In this document: one piece after another, positions 30,779 through 39,818 of the stretch
Layout: every line of letters starts with the position of its first letter
Numbering within the stretch: the first letter of the stretch is position 1
DNA from: Aurantiochytrium sp. KH105
Lineage: Eukaryota; Sar; Bigyra; Thraustochytrida; Thraustochytriidae
Direction of reading: 5' to 3'
DNA: 64,000 bases
NCBI GenBank assembly: GCA_003116975.1
Contig: BGKB01000211.1
Span: forward strand, 30,411 to 94,410
Notes under the pieces: model-generated
Told to the model about the DNA's origin: nothing
The model's database searches: none
Seen by the model: only the letters and a program-made list of their open reading frames with translations
Made by a program: the position numbers and the translations under genes

Positions 30779-31843
30779 ATGGGCAAGTCCATGACCACCC
30801 CGCACGGGTACGCCGTCTTCGCGCACGAGGCGCCCCAGGAGCAAGGCGTCGCGCTGAAGAGGGTGCTCTTGATCGTGAACCCGAAGAGCGGCAACAAAAA
30901 GGGGCTTAAAATTAGGGATAAGGTGTCCGAGGTCCTCGTTGAAGGAGGCTGCGAGGTCCAGGTCGTGTACACCGAGTACTCGGGCCATGCCAAGGTGCTC
31001 GCGCGAGAGCACGACCTCAACGGCGTCGATGTCTTTGCCCCCATTGGAGGGGACGGGACGGTGCACGAAACCGTGAATGGTTTCATGGAGCGCACAGACT
31101 TTCAAGAAATCAGTGAGCGCGTTGCAATCGCCATCATTCCTGGCGGATCCGGCAACACTCTGGCATATGACCTTGGCCTTTCTACTCCGCAGGCGACGGC
31201 CCGATCCATCCTTGCTGGATGCGTACGTCGCATCGATGTCAACAAGGTGACCCCGCTTGCCGAAGACGAGGAGCACAAGCCAGTCTATTCGGTGAACATG
31301 GTCGGCTATGGCCTCCCGTCCACGGTGTTGCAAGCGGCAAACTCGCTGCGCTGGCTTGGTGGCGCACAGTACAAGCTTGCCGCCTACATCAGTCTTCTCC
31401 GTAACGTTGGCTACCTGTGTCGTGTTGAAATCGTTGATGCTAATGGGCACGAAATTGTTCGCGAGGACAAGTACGTCATGATCCAGGGTCAGCTGACGGT
31501 TCACATGGGCTCGAGGGTCCCCTTTTGTGTGCAAGCGAAGCTGGACGATGGCCTCATCGAGCTTTCTCTTGTCAAGCATGCCAGCAGAGCCAAGCTCATC
31601 AAGGTTATGACGCTGGCCGAGTCCGGCAAATCGGGTACAGCCGATGTTGTAGAAGAGCTGCAGGTGCGCTCCTTCAAGGTCACGCCTCTCGAAGCCTCGA
31701 ACAAGCTCATCGGTCCTGCCACTGTCAACGTTGATGGTGAACTTGTGGGCCATGCTCCCTTTGAGGCTAACGTCTTGCCGGGCGCACTGCGTTTCGTCAC
31801 GCCGAGCCCCACGGTTGATGGCGCTCTTCCTCTCACTTCGTAA
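30779..31843 (+). CDS. Diacylglycerol/sphingosine kinase-family lipid kinase
   Basis: 354 residues from an ATG at 30779. The DAGK catalytic core starts with LLIVNPKSGNKKG (31-43), then APIGGDGTVHETVNG with the nucleotide loop GGDGT (90-94), and PGGSGNTLAYDLG (121-133). The C-terminal half keeps the paired-sheet layout with DDGLIEL and NVDGE, a feature of sphingosine kinases and bacterial YegS/DgkB. It should phosphorylate a lipid (sphingoid base, ceramide or diacylglycerol). There is no C1 domain, which argues against classical DAG kinases, and the compact size resembles sphingosine or ceramide kinase cores. Confidence 0.85.
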   Translation: MGKSMTTPHGYAVFAHEAPQEQGVALKRVLLIVNPKSGNKKGLKIRDKVSEVLVEGGCEVQVVYTEYSGHAKVLAREHDLNGVDVFAPIGGDGTVHETVNGFMERTDFQEISERVAIAIIPGGSGNTLAYDLGLSTPQATARSILAGCVRRIDVNKVTPLAEDEEHKPVYSVNMVGYGLPSTVLQAANSLRWLGGAQYKLAAYISLLRNVGYLCRVEIVDANGHEIVREDKYVMIQGQLTVHMGSRVPFCVQAKLDDGLIELSLVKHASRAKLIKVMTLAESGKSGTADVVEELQVRSFKVTPLEASNKLIGPATVNVDGELVGHAPFEANVLPGALRFVTPSPTVDGALPLTS

Positions 31844-32261
31844 TCTTGCTGTCAAGCATTTTTCTTTGCCTGTGTGATTGAACATCTCGCTGGATACTTG
31901 AGCAGCAGAGACTTTGTGCGGACGGACATGTACGCATCGCCGTCTTTTGAGCTCATTGAAGAGTTGACCTCAAAGGCCGTTCTTGCCTGTATTAGATGGG
32001 CGAGAGTGGGATCGAGGATTGAGCAAAAACAAACCCGAAACGATCTGAAAAAAGCTAAATTGGAGAACTCGCGGAGGTCCTGCGCGAGACCAGAGCGTGC
32101 GTGGCTCGCGCGCGCACGGAGAAAAGGAGGGGGCAGGCGCTCTGCATTCCTCTCCCTCCCTCCTCTCACCCTAGCCAACTCGAGCGGCGCTCTCGTCTCG
32201 CAAGGTGATTCACACGAGAAAAGAGTGATCCGTCGAGCGCGAGCGCGAGCGCGCGGCCGGC
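31844..32261. other. Spacer before the Ser-tailed gene
   Basis: No gene seen; probable 3' UTR and promoter. Confidence 0.45.
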
Positions 32262-32942
32262 ATGGACATCTTGGCTGTCGTGGATATTAGCGAGGAGGAT
32301 GTAGGACCACAGCACGCACAGACACAGGACAGCGAGCAGGCCAACCACGTCGAGGTTGTACAGGTCTCGCCGCCAATTTCGCCTGCAGAGTTCAAAAAAA
32401 CCATGCGCGAGTACCCGAACGAGCACGACGTATACCTAAGCCGGAAGACGTCGGACAGTTATCGCTGCACCGAACACAAACCACTGAAGATCGATGATCG
32501 CGGTCGCTTCGTTTATGTCGAGCTGGAGTTCACGGAAATATATTTGTCGTACTACATCGAAGCTGGCGTGACCATCATCATTCATAAAAGCAACGCAGAA
32601 GGACAACCTGTCCCGCTCTTCAAAGACTCCGTCGTGGAAGGTGCCGAAGGTGTTTGGCGACACTATCCGCTCAACGTGATCGAAGGTACTGTTCTTACGC
32701 TAACGTTTCACCAATGCTACGCATACAGCTTCAATACGAACGTGACCAATCAAGACACGTCCTCGTGCGGGCCCGTGGGGCAAGTAGCCTTCAACGCAGG
32801 CTATGATTTCATTTGCGTCCCAGATCCATTTGATGTTATGAAGCTTGAACTTGTTGCAAGTGCTCCCGAGATTTCTCAATCGTCGTCTTCAAGTTCTTCC
32901 AGTTCTTCCAGTTCATCCAGTTCATTCAATTTCCAAGGATGA
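32262..32942 (+). CDS. Hypothetical protein with poly-Ser tail
   Basis: 226 residues from an ATG at 32262. Residues about 40-200 look globular and beta-rich, with YCTEHKPL/RFVYVELEFTEIYLSYY-like text and FNAGYDFICVPDPFD. The C-terminus is a run of about 19 Ser followed by FNFQG. No signal peptide or membrane helix is evident. No family recognised. It lies just left of direct repeat A. Confidence 0.55.
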   Translation: MDILAVVDISEEDVGPQHAQTQDSEQANHVEVVQVSPPISPAEFKKTMREYPNEHDVYLSRKTSDSYRCTEHKPLKIDDRGRFVYVELEFTEIYLSYYIEAGVTIIIHKSNAEGQPVPLFKDSVVEGAEGVWRHYPLNVIEGTVLTLTFHQCYAYSFNTNVTNQDTSSCGPVGQVAFNAGYDFICVPDPFDVMKLELVASAPEISQSSSSSSSSSSSSSSSFNFQG

Positions 32943-33162
32943 TCTCCAAATCAAGCCGAGAAAGCGTGCACGCATGAGCTCGTACGTCGGGGCATCATCA
33001 GTACCATCGGCACCTGGTGTGATCTGGGTGTCAAAGAGTTTGCGAGGTAGGCCTATTTGCGCTTTTTGAACGTGATGAAGTTCATGGGTAAAAAAAAAAG
33101 TAAAAAAAAAGTACCAGGTCTGAACCTGCAGGTCAAATACCGCGCGCAATACAGGCATATCG

Positions 33163-33390
33163 TTCTTTAGCATGCTCGCAGAGAAACTGTCTTCCCCATG
33201 AATAGATTAGATATACATGCATGCAAGTCACTGTTATTTGCAATTTTTTGCAAAAGTCGCTCGTCACAAACCTGCTCTTCTTGATGCTGAACAAGTAAGT
33301 AAGTAGTCGTGAGGTTCCGTCGTCCTCATCGCAATCTCATCATCACTTGGCCTGCGTCCCCGCCTCGCACCGACTTGGCACTACAATTCA
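33163..33390 (+). repeat. Direct repeat A of the accessory locus
   Basis: About 200 bp matching 38312-38513 in the same orientation, including GCAAAAGTCGCTCGTCACAA, CCTGCTCTTCTTGATGCTGA, GTGAGGTTCCGTCGTCCTCA and CATCACTTGGCCTGCGTCCC. It carries an extra segment near 33205-33225 and one extra TAAG. It ends near CTTGGCACT. No clean target-site duplication and no clear TG...CA ends are seen. Confidence 0.9.
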
Positions 33391-33670
33391 GGAAACAGCG
33401 CGTTAGTGGCAGTTTCCAGGTTGCAAAGCCCACCAAAGTCGCCCTTTAAGTCGCCCTTTCGTGCAGTTCTGCTCTGGTCCATCGTCAATGATTTGACGCA
33501 TGAGGTGAAAAGGGGGGGTGACACAACTTTACATCGAAGGCTTGCACGGCCGTGCCGCCGGGTGTTCTGGGCAGCCAGGCGGCGGCGGCGCGAGCCTGCG
33601 CGCCGGCGAGGCGATTGGCTAAAGTGCGGAATATCGCGAGTGCCAAATCTCTGGGAAATCGTCTCCTGCT

Positions 33671-33679
33671 CTTATAAAA
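33671..33679 (+). promoter_or_regulatory. TATA box upstream of the nuclease-kinase gene
   Basis: CTTATAAAAAGACGG, about 145 bp before the ATG at 33820. The gene therefore looks to have its own promoter. Confidence 0.55.
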
Positions 33680-33819
33680 AGACGGTCTTTAAAATATAAA
33701 AAAAAAAATTAAGACGTCGCTAGTGGTTCCTACTTGCTCGTCGTGTTCCCCGCATTCCCCATCCATCCCTCGCTCGCGTCGAGCCAAGCAAAACCCTTTT
33801 CCCCGCACGGACAGAGGCA

Positions 33820-35874
33820 ATGTCGCAGCGGGGGTCGATGTCTTCGGAGCGGCGGTCGAGGTCGCAGCGGCGGACAGGGCCGAGGTCACGTATGTCGCGG
33901 CGATCGAGAGGTGCGAGCTCGGTTGCCTCGAGGAGGAATACTAGTAGTAGTGTGAGTGTCAGTCATGTAAGGATGCGTAGATCACGCCCTTTGCGCGACC
34001 CCGCCTACCAGTTCAGGGACGAGTCTTTCTGGGCTGATCATGAGGAAGACCTGGTCAATCTCACCATGGACGAATTCCTCTCGTTGAGCGATGCGGAGGT
34101 CTCTTGCGCCTTGAATTACCTCAATGCGCACGCAGATGTTCAACATAATATGAATGCAAATGTCTTGTATGCCATACCAAGAGCAATCGCGGACTTCGTT
34201 GCACGAGAAAGTGCTGCCAAGGCAGACCTCATGGCGAGTCTCGCTCCTGTGCTTAACCGCCTGTCTGCGATACTTCGAAACCCATCTACAAGCGATAGTG
34301 ACATAAACAAGGCTTTGGATGAGCTCAATTCTTACACAAAGAAAATGACGAATGGCGAGCTCACTGTCATTGCGTCGTTAGCGCGGCCTCTTTTCACGGC
34401 ATGTGATCAACCATCGGGTAATGCTGCGTCCTCGTCGTATGCTGACAATCAGCGCACATGGCTCCTCGACGCCGAGCCAGCACTCTGGGACCGCGGCGAC
34501 TTCTCGGTGGACCTCTGCAAGGAGAACTTTGAAGGAATTTTCATGTCTGTCGGCACAATGCTTTCTGGGCGTTCGTTCCGCGCGGAGGCGAGAGAAGCTA
34601 CATGCATGGCGCAGTTTGTGGCAAAATCCGTTTCTGCACTCGAACACAACATTTTCCAGGACCTGTGCTCAGCTGACAACGTCTGTGTTGAGTTGGGACA
34701 GCCCACTATCATCAACTCACGTCCGGACATGGTATGGTTTGCCAATGGCACTCCCGTCCTAGTGCACGAGCACAAGGCCTCGCGCTCTTTTCCTCTGAGA
34801 CCGGCCTCGGTTCCGGCCAACGCGGTTCGAGGGGACCTTCTCTCTTATTACTACGAGACCTACGGCGAAGCCGTTCGCAAACCAGTCGCCCAAATCTACG
34901 GCTACATGGTCGTGATGGGTCTCAAGTACGGCGTGCTCAGCACGACAGAATTCACGTGGTTCTTGCGTCGCTCTGATGGCCCGGAGTCGCCGGCGCTTGA
35001 GATCACTGACGCTTTCTCCTGCACGGACAGCGGCGAGCACAGTGTCAACATGGCGTACACGCAGATGCTTCTCATGGCGATACACGACGATGATAGCGTT
35101 GGACAGTTCCCCAGAGACCTCGACTCTGGACTCGGTAAGATTGTGTTGAACAAGTGGGCTGAGTTCATCGGCTCGCAACATGCGAGGGGTCGTGCCAGGT
35201 GGATTTCGAGGTCCGATGGTGCAAGTGAATGGGTGAAGAGCATCCACGCTGAGTATCAAGCAAGGCAGCGTGATGCGTCTTCGAAGAGACACGCGCCTGA
35301 CGCCCAGACCAAGTGGGACAGCGGCACCGGTGTGCCATTGAGTGCTTCTGAATTTGGAAGCATTCTTCCACTGCCTTGGTCGGCAGACTACACGGTGGTG
35401 TCGGAGTCGGAGCGTTTTTCGGTGAAGCGTCTTCGGCTTCAGAACGGCGTCTGCATCATAATGAAAACGCTCGTTGTTCGCGATTCCGAAGAGCCGCGCA
35501 CGGACACTTTATGCCGTGAGACTGAATCGTACACTGCGTTGGAGGCTCTTCAAGGCGTTGCTATCGTGCCCCTCGTGTACGGAGGTTTCGTCGGGCCCAA
35601 GTCGAACTGCTGGCAAGTCGTCGCCACGGTGGATCTTGGGACCAATTTGGAGTGCGTCGCTGAAAAGCGTCGCAAGACTCTCAAGAAACATGCACGCTGG
35701 TCGCTTCAGCAGTTGCACGTACGCGGATTCTTGCACGGGGATGTTGCGCTGCGGAACTTTGTCGTCCCGGACGATTCTAGTCGCGTGTTTCTCATTGATC
35801 TTGAATCTTCTCGGCCTTGTGATCAGCAACAAGAATTCGACGCGGAACTGTCTCAATTTGACAGCCTCTTCTAA
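33820..35874 (+). CDS. Crinkler-like PD-(D/E)xK nuclease fused to a protein kinase
   Basis: 684 residues from an ATG at 33820. Residues 1-55 are Ser/Arg-rich. Residues about 230-430 fit a restriction-endonuclease fold: Asp303 in NSRPDMVWF, Glu317-x-Lys319 in VLVHEHKAS, and Gln358 in VAQIYGYM. The C-terminal ~160 residues form a compact kinase with Lys549 (CIIMKTL), a helix-C Glu567, Asp641 and Asn646 in LHGDVALRNF, and Asp660 in FLIDLES, so the catalytic set looks intact. REase-kinase fusions are known among Crinkler/CR effectors of oomycetes and fungi, proposed to act in conflict or host nuclei. No LFLAK-type header and no signal peptide are seen. It lies between two direct repeats, next to an envelope-like relic. 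Confidence 0.75.
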   Translation: MSQRGSMSSERRSRSQRRTGPRSRMSRRSRGASSVASRRNTSSSVSVSHVRMRRSRPLRDPAYQFRDESFWADHEEDLVNLTMDEFLSLSDAEVSCALNYLNAHADVQHNMNANVLYAIPRAIADFVARESAAKADLMASLAPVLNRLSAILRNPSTSDSDINKALDELNSYTKKMTNGELTVIASLARPLFTACDQPSGNAASSSYADNQRTWLLDAEPALWDRGDFSVDLCKENFEGIFMSVGTMLSGRSFRAEAREATCMAQFVAKSVSALEHNIFQDLCSADNVCVELGQPTIINSRPDMVWFANGTPVLVHEHKASRSFPLRPASVPANAVRGDLLSYYYETYGEAVRKPVAQIYGYMVVMGLKYGVLSTTEFTWFLRRSDGPESPALEITDAFSCTDSGEHSVNMAYTQMLLMAIHDDDSVGQFPRDLDSGLGKIVLNKWAEFIGSQHARGRARWISRSDGASEWVKSIHAEYQARQRDASSKRHAPDAQTKWDSGTGVPLSASEFGSILPLPWSADYTVVSESERFSVKRLRLQNGVCIIMKTLVVRDSEEPRTDTLCRETESYTALEALQGVAIVPLVYGGFVGPKSNCWQVVATVDLGTNLECVAEKRRKTLKKHARWSLQQLHVRGFLHGDVALRNFVVPDDSSRVFLIDLESSRPCDQQQEFDAELSQFDSLF

Positions 35875-36365
35875 GATACGCCGAGCGAGTCCCTCTCTTT
35901 TCTTTCTTTTGCTCGTTCGTTCGCTCGCTCGTTTGTCTTGGCGCGTGATATGCAACGGTTGTCGCGGAGTAGATAGGTCGCGTGTGTCGCCTGATTCACC
36001 GTTAGGATCTTTGCCCCAACTGTACAGATAGCTCGATCTAGGAATGCGTGCAACTGCCAGTTTTTCGTGTATAGCAGCTACGAATGCCTAGAAATGGGGA
36101 AATGTGACAAAGATCGCTAGACGTGGAATTTTTGAACTTTTGTGAAACGGTCGGGAAAGATTTCGTTTCGTCTTGCGTTGGGCTGTACGCCATGAAAGGT
36201 GGTGCGTTTGACGAAAACGAATGGGAACAGTACCGGGTGAAGCTTGCATTTGCCTACATGCAAGCTGCTTCTGAAGAGATGGTGCAGCAGCAATAGATTC
36301 GAAATGATGAACTTCGAATACTAAAATACTCAAAAGCTAAACTTAATCTCATTAATTTCAACCCA
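35875..36365. other. Spacer after the nuclease-kinase gene
   Basis: A short TTCGC/CTCG run sits at about 35908-35935. No gene recognised. Confidence 0.45.
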
Positions 36366-36485
36366 ATGAAGACAACTACCAGCATTCTCTTCTGCTTCGC
36401 TTGCTTGGAATTGCGTACGTTGCAAGTGGCCTCGATCAGCAGCAGTAGTAGACTCAGGTCAACTCAAACTAAAGAAAAAATGTAA
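36366..36485 (+). pseudogene. Truncated duplicate of a signal-peptide start
   Basis: A 39-codon frame opening MKTTTSILFCFAC closely mirrors the start of the glycoprotein-like frame 178 bp downstream (MKTTYSFVFCAAW). The DNA matches over ATGAAGACAACxxxCAGC and onward. After the hydrophobic stretch it diverges and stops. It looks like a partial duplication of the 5' end. Confidence 0.5.
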
Positions 36486-36543
36486 ACGAAAATAGTACGA
36501 GTTTATCGTTACCCGAAACATCAATCTAAACAAAGATAATACC

Positions 36544-38311
36544 ATGAAGACAACCTACAGCTTTGTCTTCTGCGCAGCCTGGAGTGTAGTGATCGGTGTT
36601 GTGAGTGCGCGAAACATTATCACAAATGGCAAAGTGGACGTAGCTTTCGATGATGTGGTGAAAATCGGCGAAGATTTTCCAGACTACGACGCGCCGCTGG
36701 ACACTGGTGTTTTTATTGAATCGCTCCACAAGCGGGCATGTGCCCTCAAGGAAGACGAAAAGAGCGCTGACCCAGAGCTCTGTGACAAGTGTGTGCCGAT
36801 CGGTTCGAATTTCAGTTGCTCTGTGTATGGGCTGTACAGCAAGATCTACCATGGTGGGGCTATCGAGGAGCGCTGCCACTGCGCTTTGGAGAACATTTGC
36901 ACCAGCATTGAGTATTCCATCGAACTGGCTAACGGAACGATTCTCGTTTGGGACACTTTAACGCGCAAGGGTACAATGAACGCGGACCCCTACGACGATT
37001 ACTCCTCTGACACAAGCGAAGAAGGAGAAGAAGCAGAAGAGGAAGTAGTAATTCAAAACTGCACATCGCACGAGGATGAATACAGCATCTACTCGTGCTT
37101 GATCGACAGGAATGAAAGCTTCGCTACTTCCAACAGTGAAATGTTGGAGAATCCCACGCTGAGCATGTTTGGTGCAGACGTTGCGCCGTTCGAGGCGTAT
37201 ACGGATCCATTCCGTGGCTTAGTCTACTTCCACAACCCGACGCGAGGAGAGTTGAATACATTTCCAGTCAAGTTGATTTTCAAGATTTACTACGAAGGTT
37301 TGGCCGTTTCTGAATCGACATATGACACGCAGGTAGCCGTTGTTATTCCCGCCGAAGGATTCTGGCGCAATATGGTCCTTAACTGGACGGTTAGCACGAC
37401 GAGCTCGTGGGGTTTAGGTAAATTTAACTTGGGAAAGGGCACAGTGGAATGAAAGCCTGCGAAGATATCTGATTTCGAGGAGGAGATCAAGACGAGGTGC
37501 GTGGATGGGCTATGTAAAGGCATTACCGGCTTCAACTGTGTCAGGGCTAAACGCATATTTTGCATGTCGCCGGGTCAGAAGGCCGCGACGGCCGTGCTCG
37601 TGTTCTTCCTACCGTCAATTACCATCACTGGCGTGTGTCTTTGGATCTACCGCAGCCGAAAGCGTAAGCAGAAGCATACTCCCGCGCGTTCTGGACGCAA
37701 GACGAAGGGCGTCAGAAACAAGAAGAAGAGCGCATGGTCATGCCTGTGTTTCCTGTGCGTCGCGGTGCTGTTGTGTGTTGACTGTGTGAATGCTTCTTGG
37801 GGCGGTTGCGTGTCGCCTTTTAATATTCAATCAAAGATAAAAGAACTAGGCCTATCAGCCGACGCTTCTACCTATAACTACACATACACCGGCAAAAATC
37901 TTCTCCCGGCATTAATTCTATGTTGTGCATTGCGTTCGAGGACAACAACAAACGCCTAACTGAAATGCAGTTTCAGTTTTCTGGAGCTCGCTTCCAGTAT
38001 CCTCTTGAGTACACGAGTACACCGCATACGTTGAAGAAGATGTCAACGATGTTGACGATATCTGCCCGAAGGGCGTATTGTGTCGCTACGAGGCCTGTAA
38101 CAACCAATTTTGCGAAGATGATCCTTCGTGTGGTGGCAGGATGAATACATCGAGATACCCTGGCGAAGGGCGGTGTTTTTCAGCAGTTTCGAAAGCTAGC
38201 AGCGAGAAAGAGTGTAGATGGATTGTCAGGAATTGTGACTACGTTACGCGATACGCTCAGTATTATCTCAAACCGAAGAAGTGGTTCACAGTGTTCCGCA
38301 TGTTAGGTTAG
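36544..38311 (+). pseudogene. Broken two-part membrane glycoprotein precursor, envelope-like relic
   Basis: The first 302-codon frame has a signal peptide (about 1-22), a Cys-rich ectodomain with N-glycosylation sequons (NCT, NET, NWT) and an acidic loop. It ends at a TGA (37450-37452). The same frame then stays open to 37959 and encodes a transmembrane segment, a Lys/Arg-rich tail and a second hydrophobic signal-like segment before a new Cys-containing domain. Two frame changes follow, near 37900-37920 and 37990-38050. The last piece stops at 38309-38311, at the edge of direct repeat B, without a second membrane anchor. The order signal, ectodomain, TM, basic tail, second signal, Cys-rich domain is that of bunyavirus-type paired glycoprotein precursors, and the final Cys spacing recalls class II fusion proteins. 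A cellular membrane protein remains possible. Confidence 0.5.
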
Positions 38312-38513
38312 TTCCTTAGCATGCTCGCAGGAAAACTTTCTTTCTCATGATAGTCACTGTTATTTTCAATTTTTTTTGCAAAAGTCGCTCGTCACAAACC
38401 TGCTCTTCTTGATGCTGAACAAGTAAGTCGTCGTGAGGTTCCGTCGTCCTCACCGCAATCTCATCATCACTTGGCCTGCGTCCCCGCCTCGCACCGGCTT
38501 GGCACTGGAATCC
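38312..38513 (+). repeat. Direct repeat B of the accessory locus
   Basis: Same orientation as 33163-33390; see that entry for shared blocks. It starts immediately after the last stop of the glycoprotein relic and ends about 80 bp before the methyltransferase start. Confidence 0.9.
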
Positions 38514-38592
38514 TTCCAGTGAACCCCCAAAGGGTTCTTGATGTCTTGTTCTTGTGAGTTCCTACAAGCAAACAAGCACAAGGTGGGTGGTC

Positions 38593-39477
38593 ATGAGAAC
38601 AGCAAATCGGCATCATCATATCATGACGCGCAAACGCGTGCAGGGCGACGACGCCCGAGCTGCGCCCAAGAAGCGGCGTGCAGACTCAGGCCTAGCTTCG
38701 ACCCCCACGCCACCGCCCTCTGAGCCTTCCGAAACCCACGGAGCGGGCGCGGCAGCGACGAAAGCATCGACATCAACCTCGTCGAGACCAGCACCAACAC
38801 AGACACCAGAGACCAGGAAGGACTCCGCCGAGGTCACGGATGAGCCAACAAGGGATAGCAATCAAGCTGCCATCGAGGCACTAGACGAGCACATTTTCGC
38901 CAATATCGACGGATACAAGGTCGCCGCGGCGGTGAAACGGGAACTGCGCGAGCAAAAAAGGTATGAAGAAACAACAGCATTGACTTATGGCGAGGTGCGC
39001 TGCAGTGCTTTTGCTGACCTCTTGCGTGAATGTGCGCTCACGGAAAAGGGCACCTTTGCTGATATTGGGTCCGGCACCGGCAAAGCGGTCTTGACCGCGG
39101 CTCTCTGCGGCTTTCACGATTGCCTGGGCATCGAGATCGTCGACAAGCTTCACGCTTGCGCTGAGCAGGGACTGGACCGTGCGATCAAAGCAGGTCTCCT
39201 TGCACAAGATGCACAGGTGAATTTCGTTCACGGCGACAGCTTTGCGCTCGTTGACCGCTGGACGCAAAAGGATCTCATCTTTGCTCCAACCACATGTTTC
39301 ACCGAAGACCTCATGGCCCAGCTCACCGCGGCTCTTTCGGCACTGAAGCCTGGAGCTCGTATCATCACCACGACGAGGACACTAACGTCCAAACTCCTCA
39401 AACTTGTTCTTCGAAAGCGATTCAAGTACGCACGTGGCTCGCTTGTATTTATGGTGTACGAACGCGTGGCAAAATAG
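38593..39477 (+). CDS. DOT1-like SAM-dependent methyltransferase
   Basis: 294 residues from the first ATG at 38593 (a second ATG is at 38623). The N-terminal ~100 residues are Ser/Thr/Pro-rich with a nuclear-localisation-like KRVQ...PKKRRAD. From residue about 125, TALTYGEVRCSAFADLL leads into SAM motif I FADIGSGTGKAVLTAAL and GIEIVDKLHACAEQGL, the pattern of the DOT1 fold, with HGDS later. It lacks the long flanks of animal DOT1L. Histone H3K79 methylation is possible but not shown; other members of this fold modify non-histone proteins. It lies just right of direct repeat B. Confidence 0.7.
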   Translation: MRTANRHHHIMTRKRVQGDDARAAPKKRRADSGLASTPTPPPSEPSETHGAGAAATKASTSTSSRPAPTQTPETRKDSAEVTDEPTRDSNQAAIEALDEHIFANIDGYKVAAAVKRELREQKRYEETTALTYGEVRCSAFADLLRECALTEKGTFADIGSGTGKAVLTAALCGFHDCLGIEIVDKLHACAEQGLDRAIKAGLLAQDAQVNFVHGDSFALVDRWTQKDLIFAPTTCFTEDLMAQLTAALSALKPGARIITTTRTLTSKLLKLVLRKRFKYARGSLVFMVYERVAK

Positions 39478-39818
39478 CACAGCAACCCCGTGGCTTGGGC
39501 TCACGTTTGTTCTGGTTGGTGTCGCACATTGTGAAAGACCGACACTGTGGCAACGAAGGGGTAAGAATTAGTAAAAAAGAACTCACGATCTTGCTTGTAA
39601 CTTTTGATTTTCGCTCGCTTCCTGTGATTTGATCCTCTTCGGGGTCTCTCGGCTCGAGAAATCTACAAGCTATGATTCGACACGTACCGTTTGCCTGGTC
39701 GAAATAGTTAATGTTGAGATTGCGCGCGATTTTTTGACCGAGTCTGTGTTGTTATAGGAGCGCGTGATCTCGTGAGTCTCCAGCGTTTCTCTCTCTGCAA
39801 GCATACTCAAGACTCAAC
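39478..39818. other. Convergent spacer
   Basis: No gene seen between the methyltransferase and the minus-strand TMEM249-like gene. Confidence 0.5.

Noticed and set aside
33163-38513. Canonical LTR retrotransposon
   Set aside because: No reverse transcriptase, integrase or gag between the repeats, no primer-binding site or polypurine tract recognised, no target duplication.
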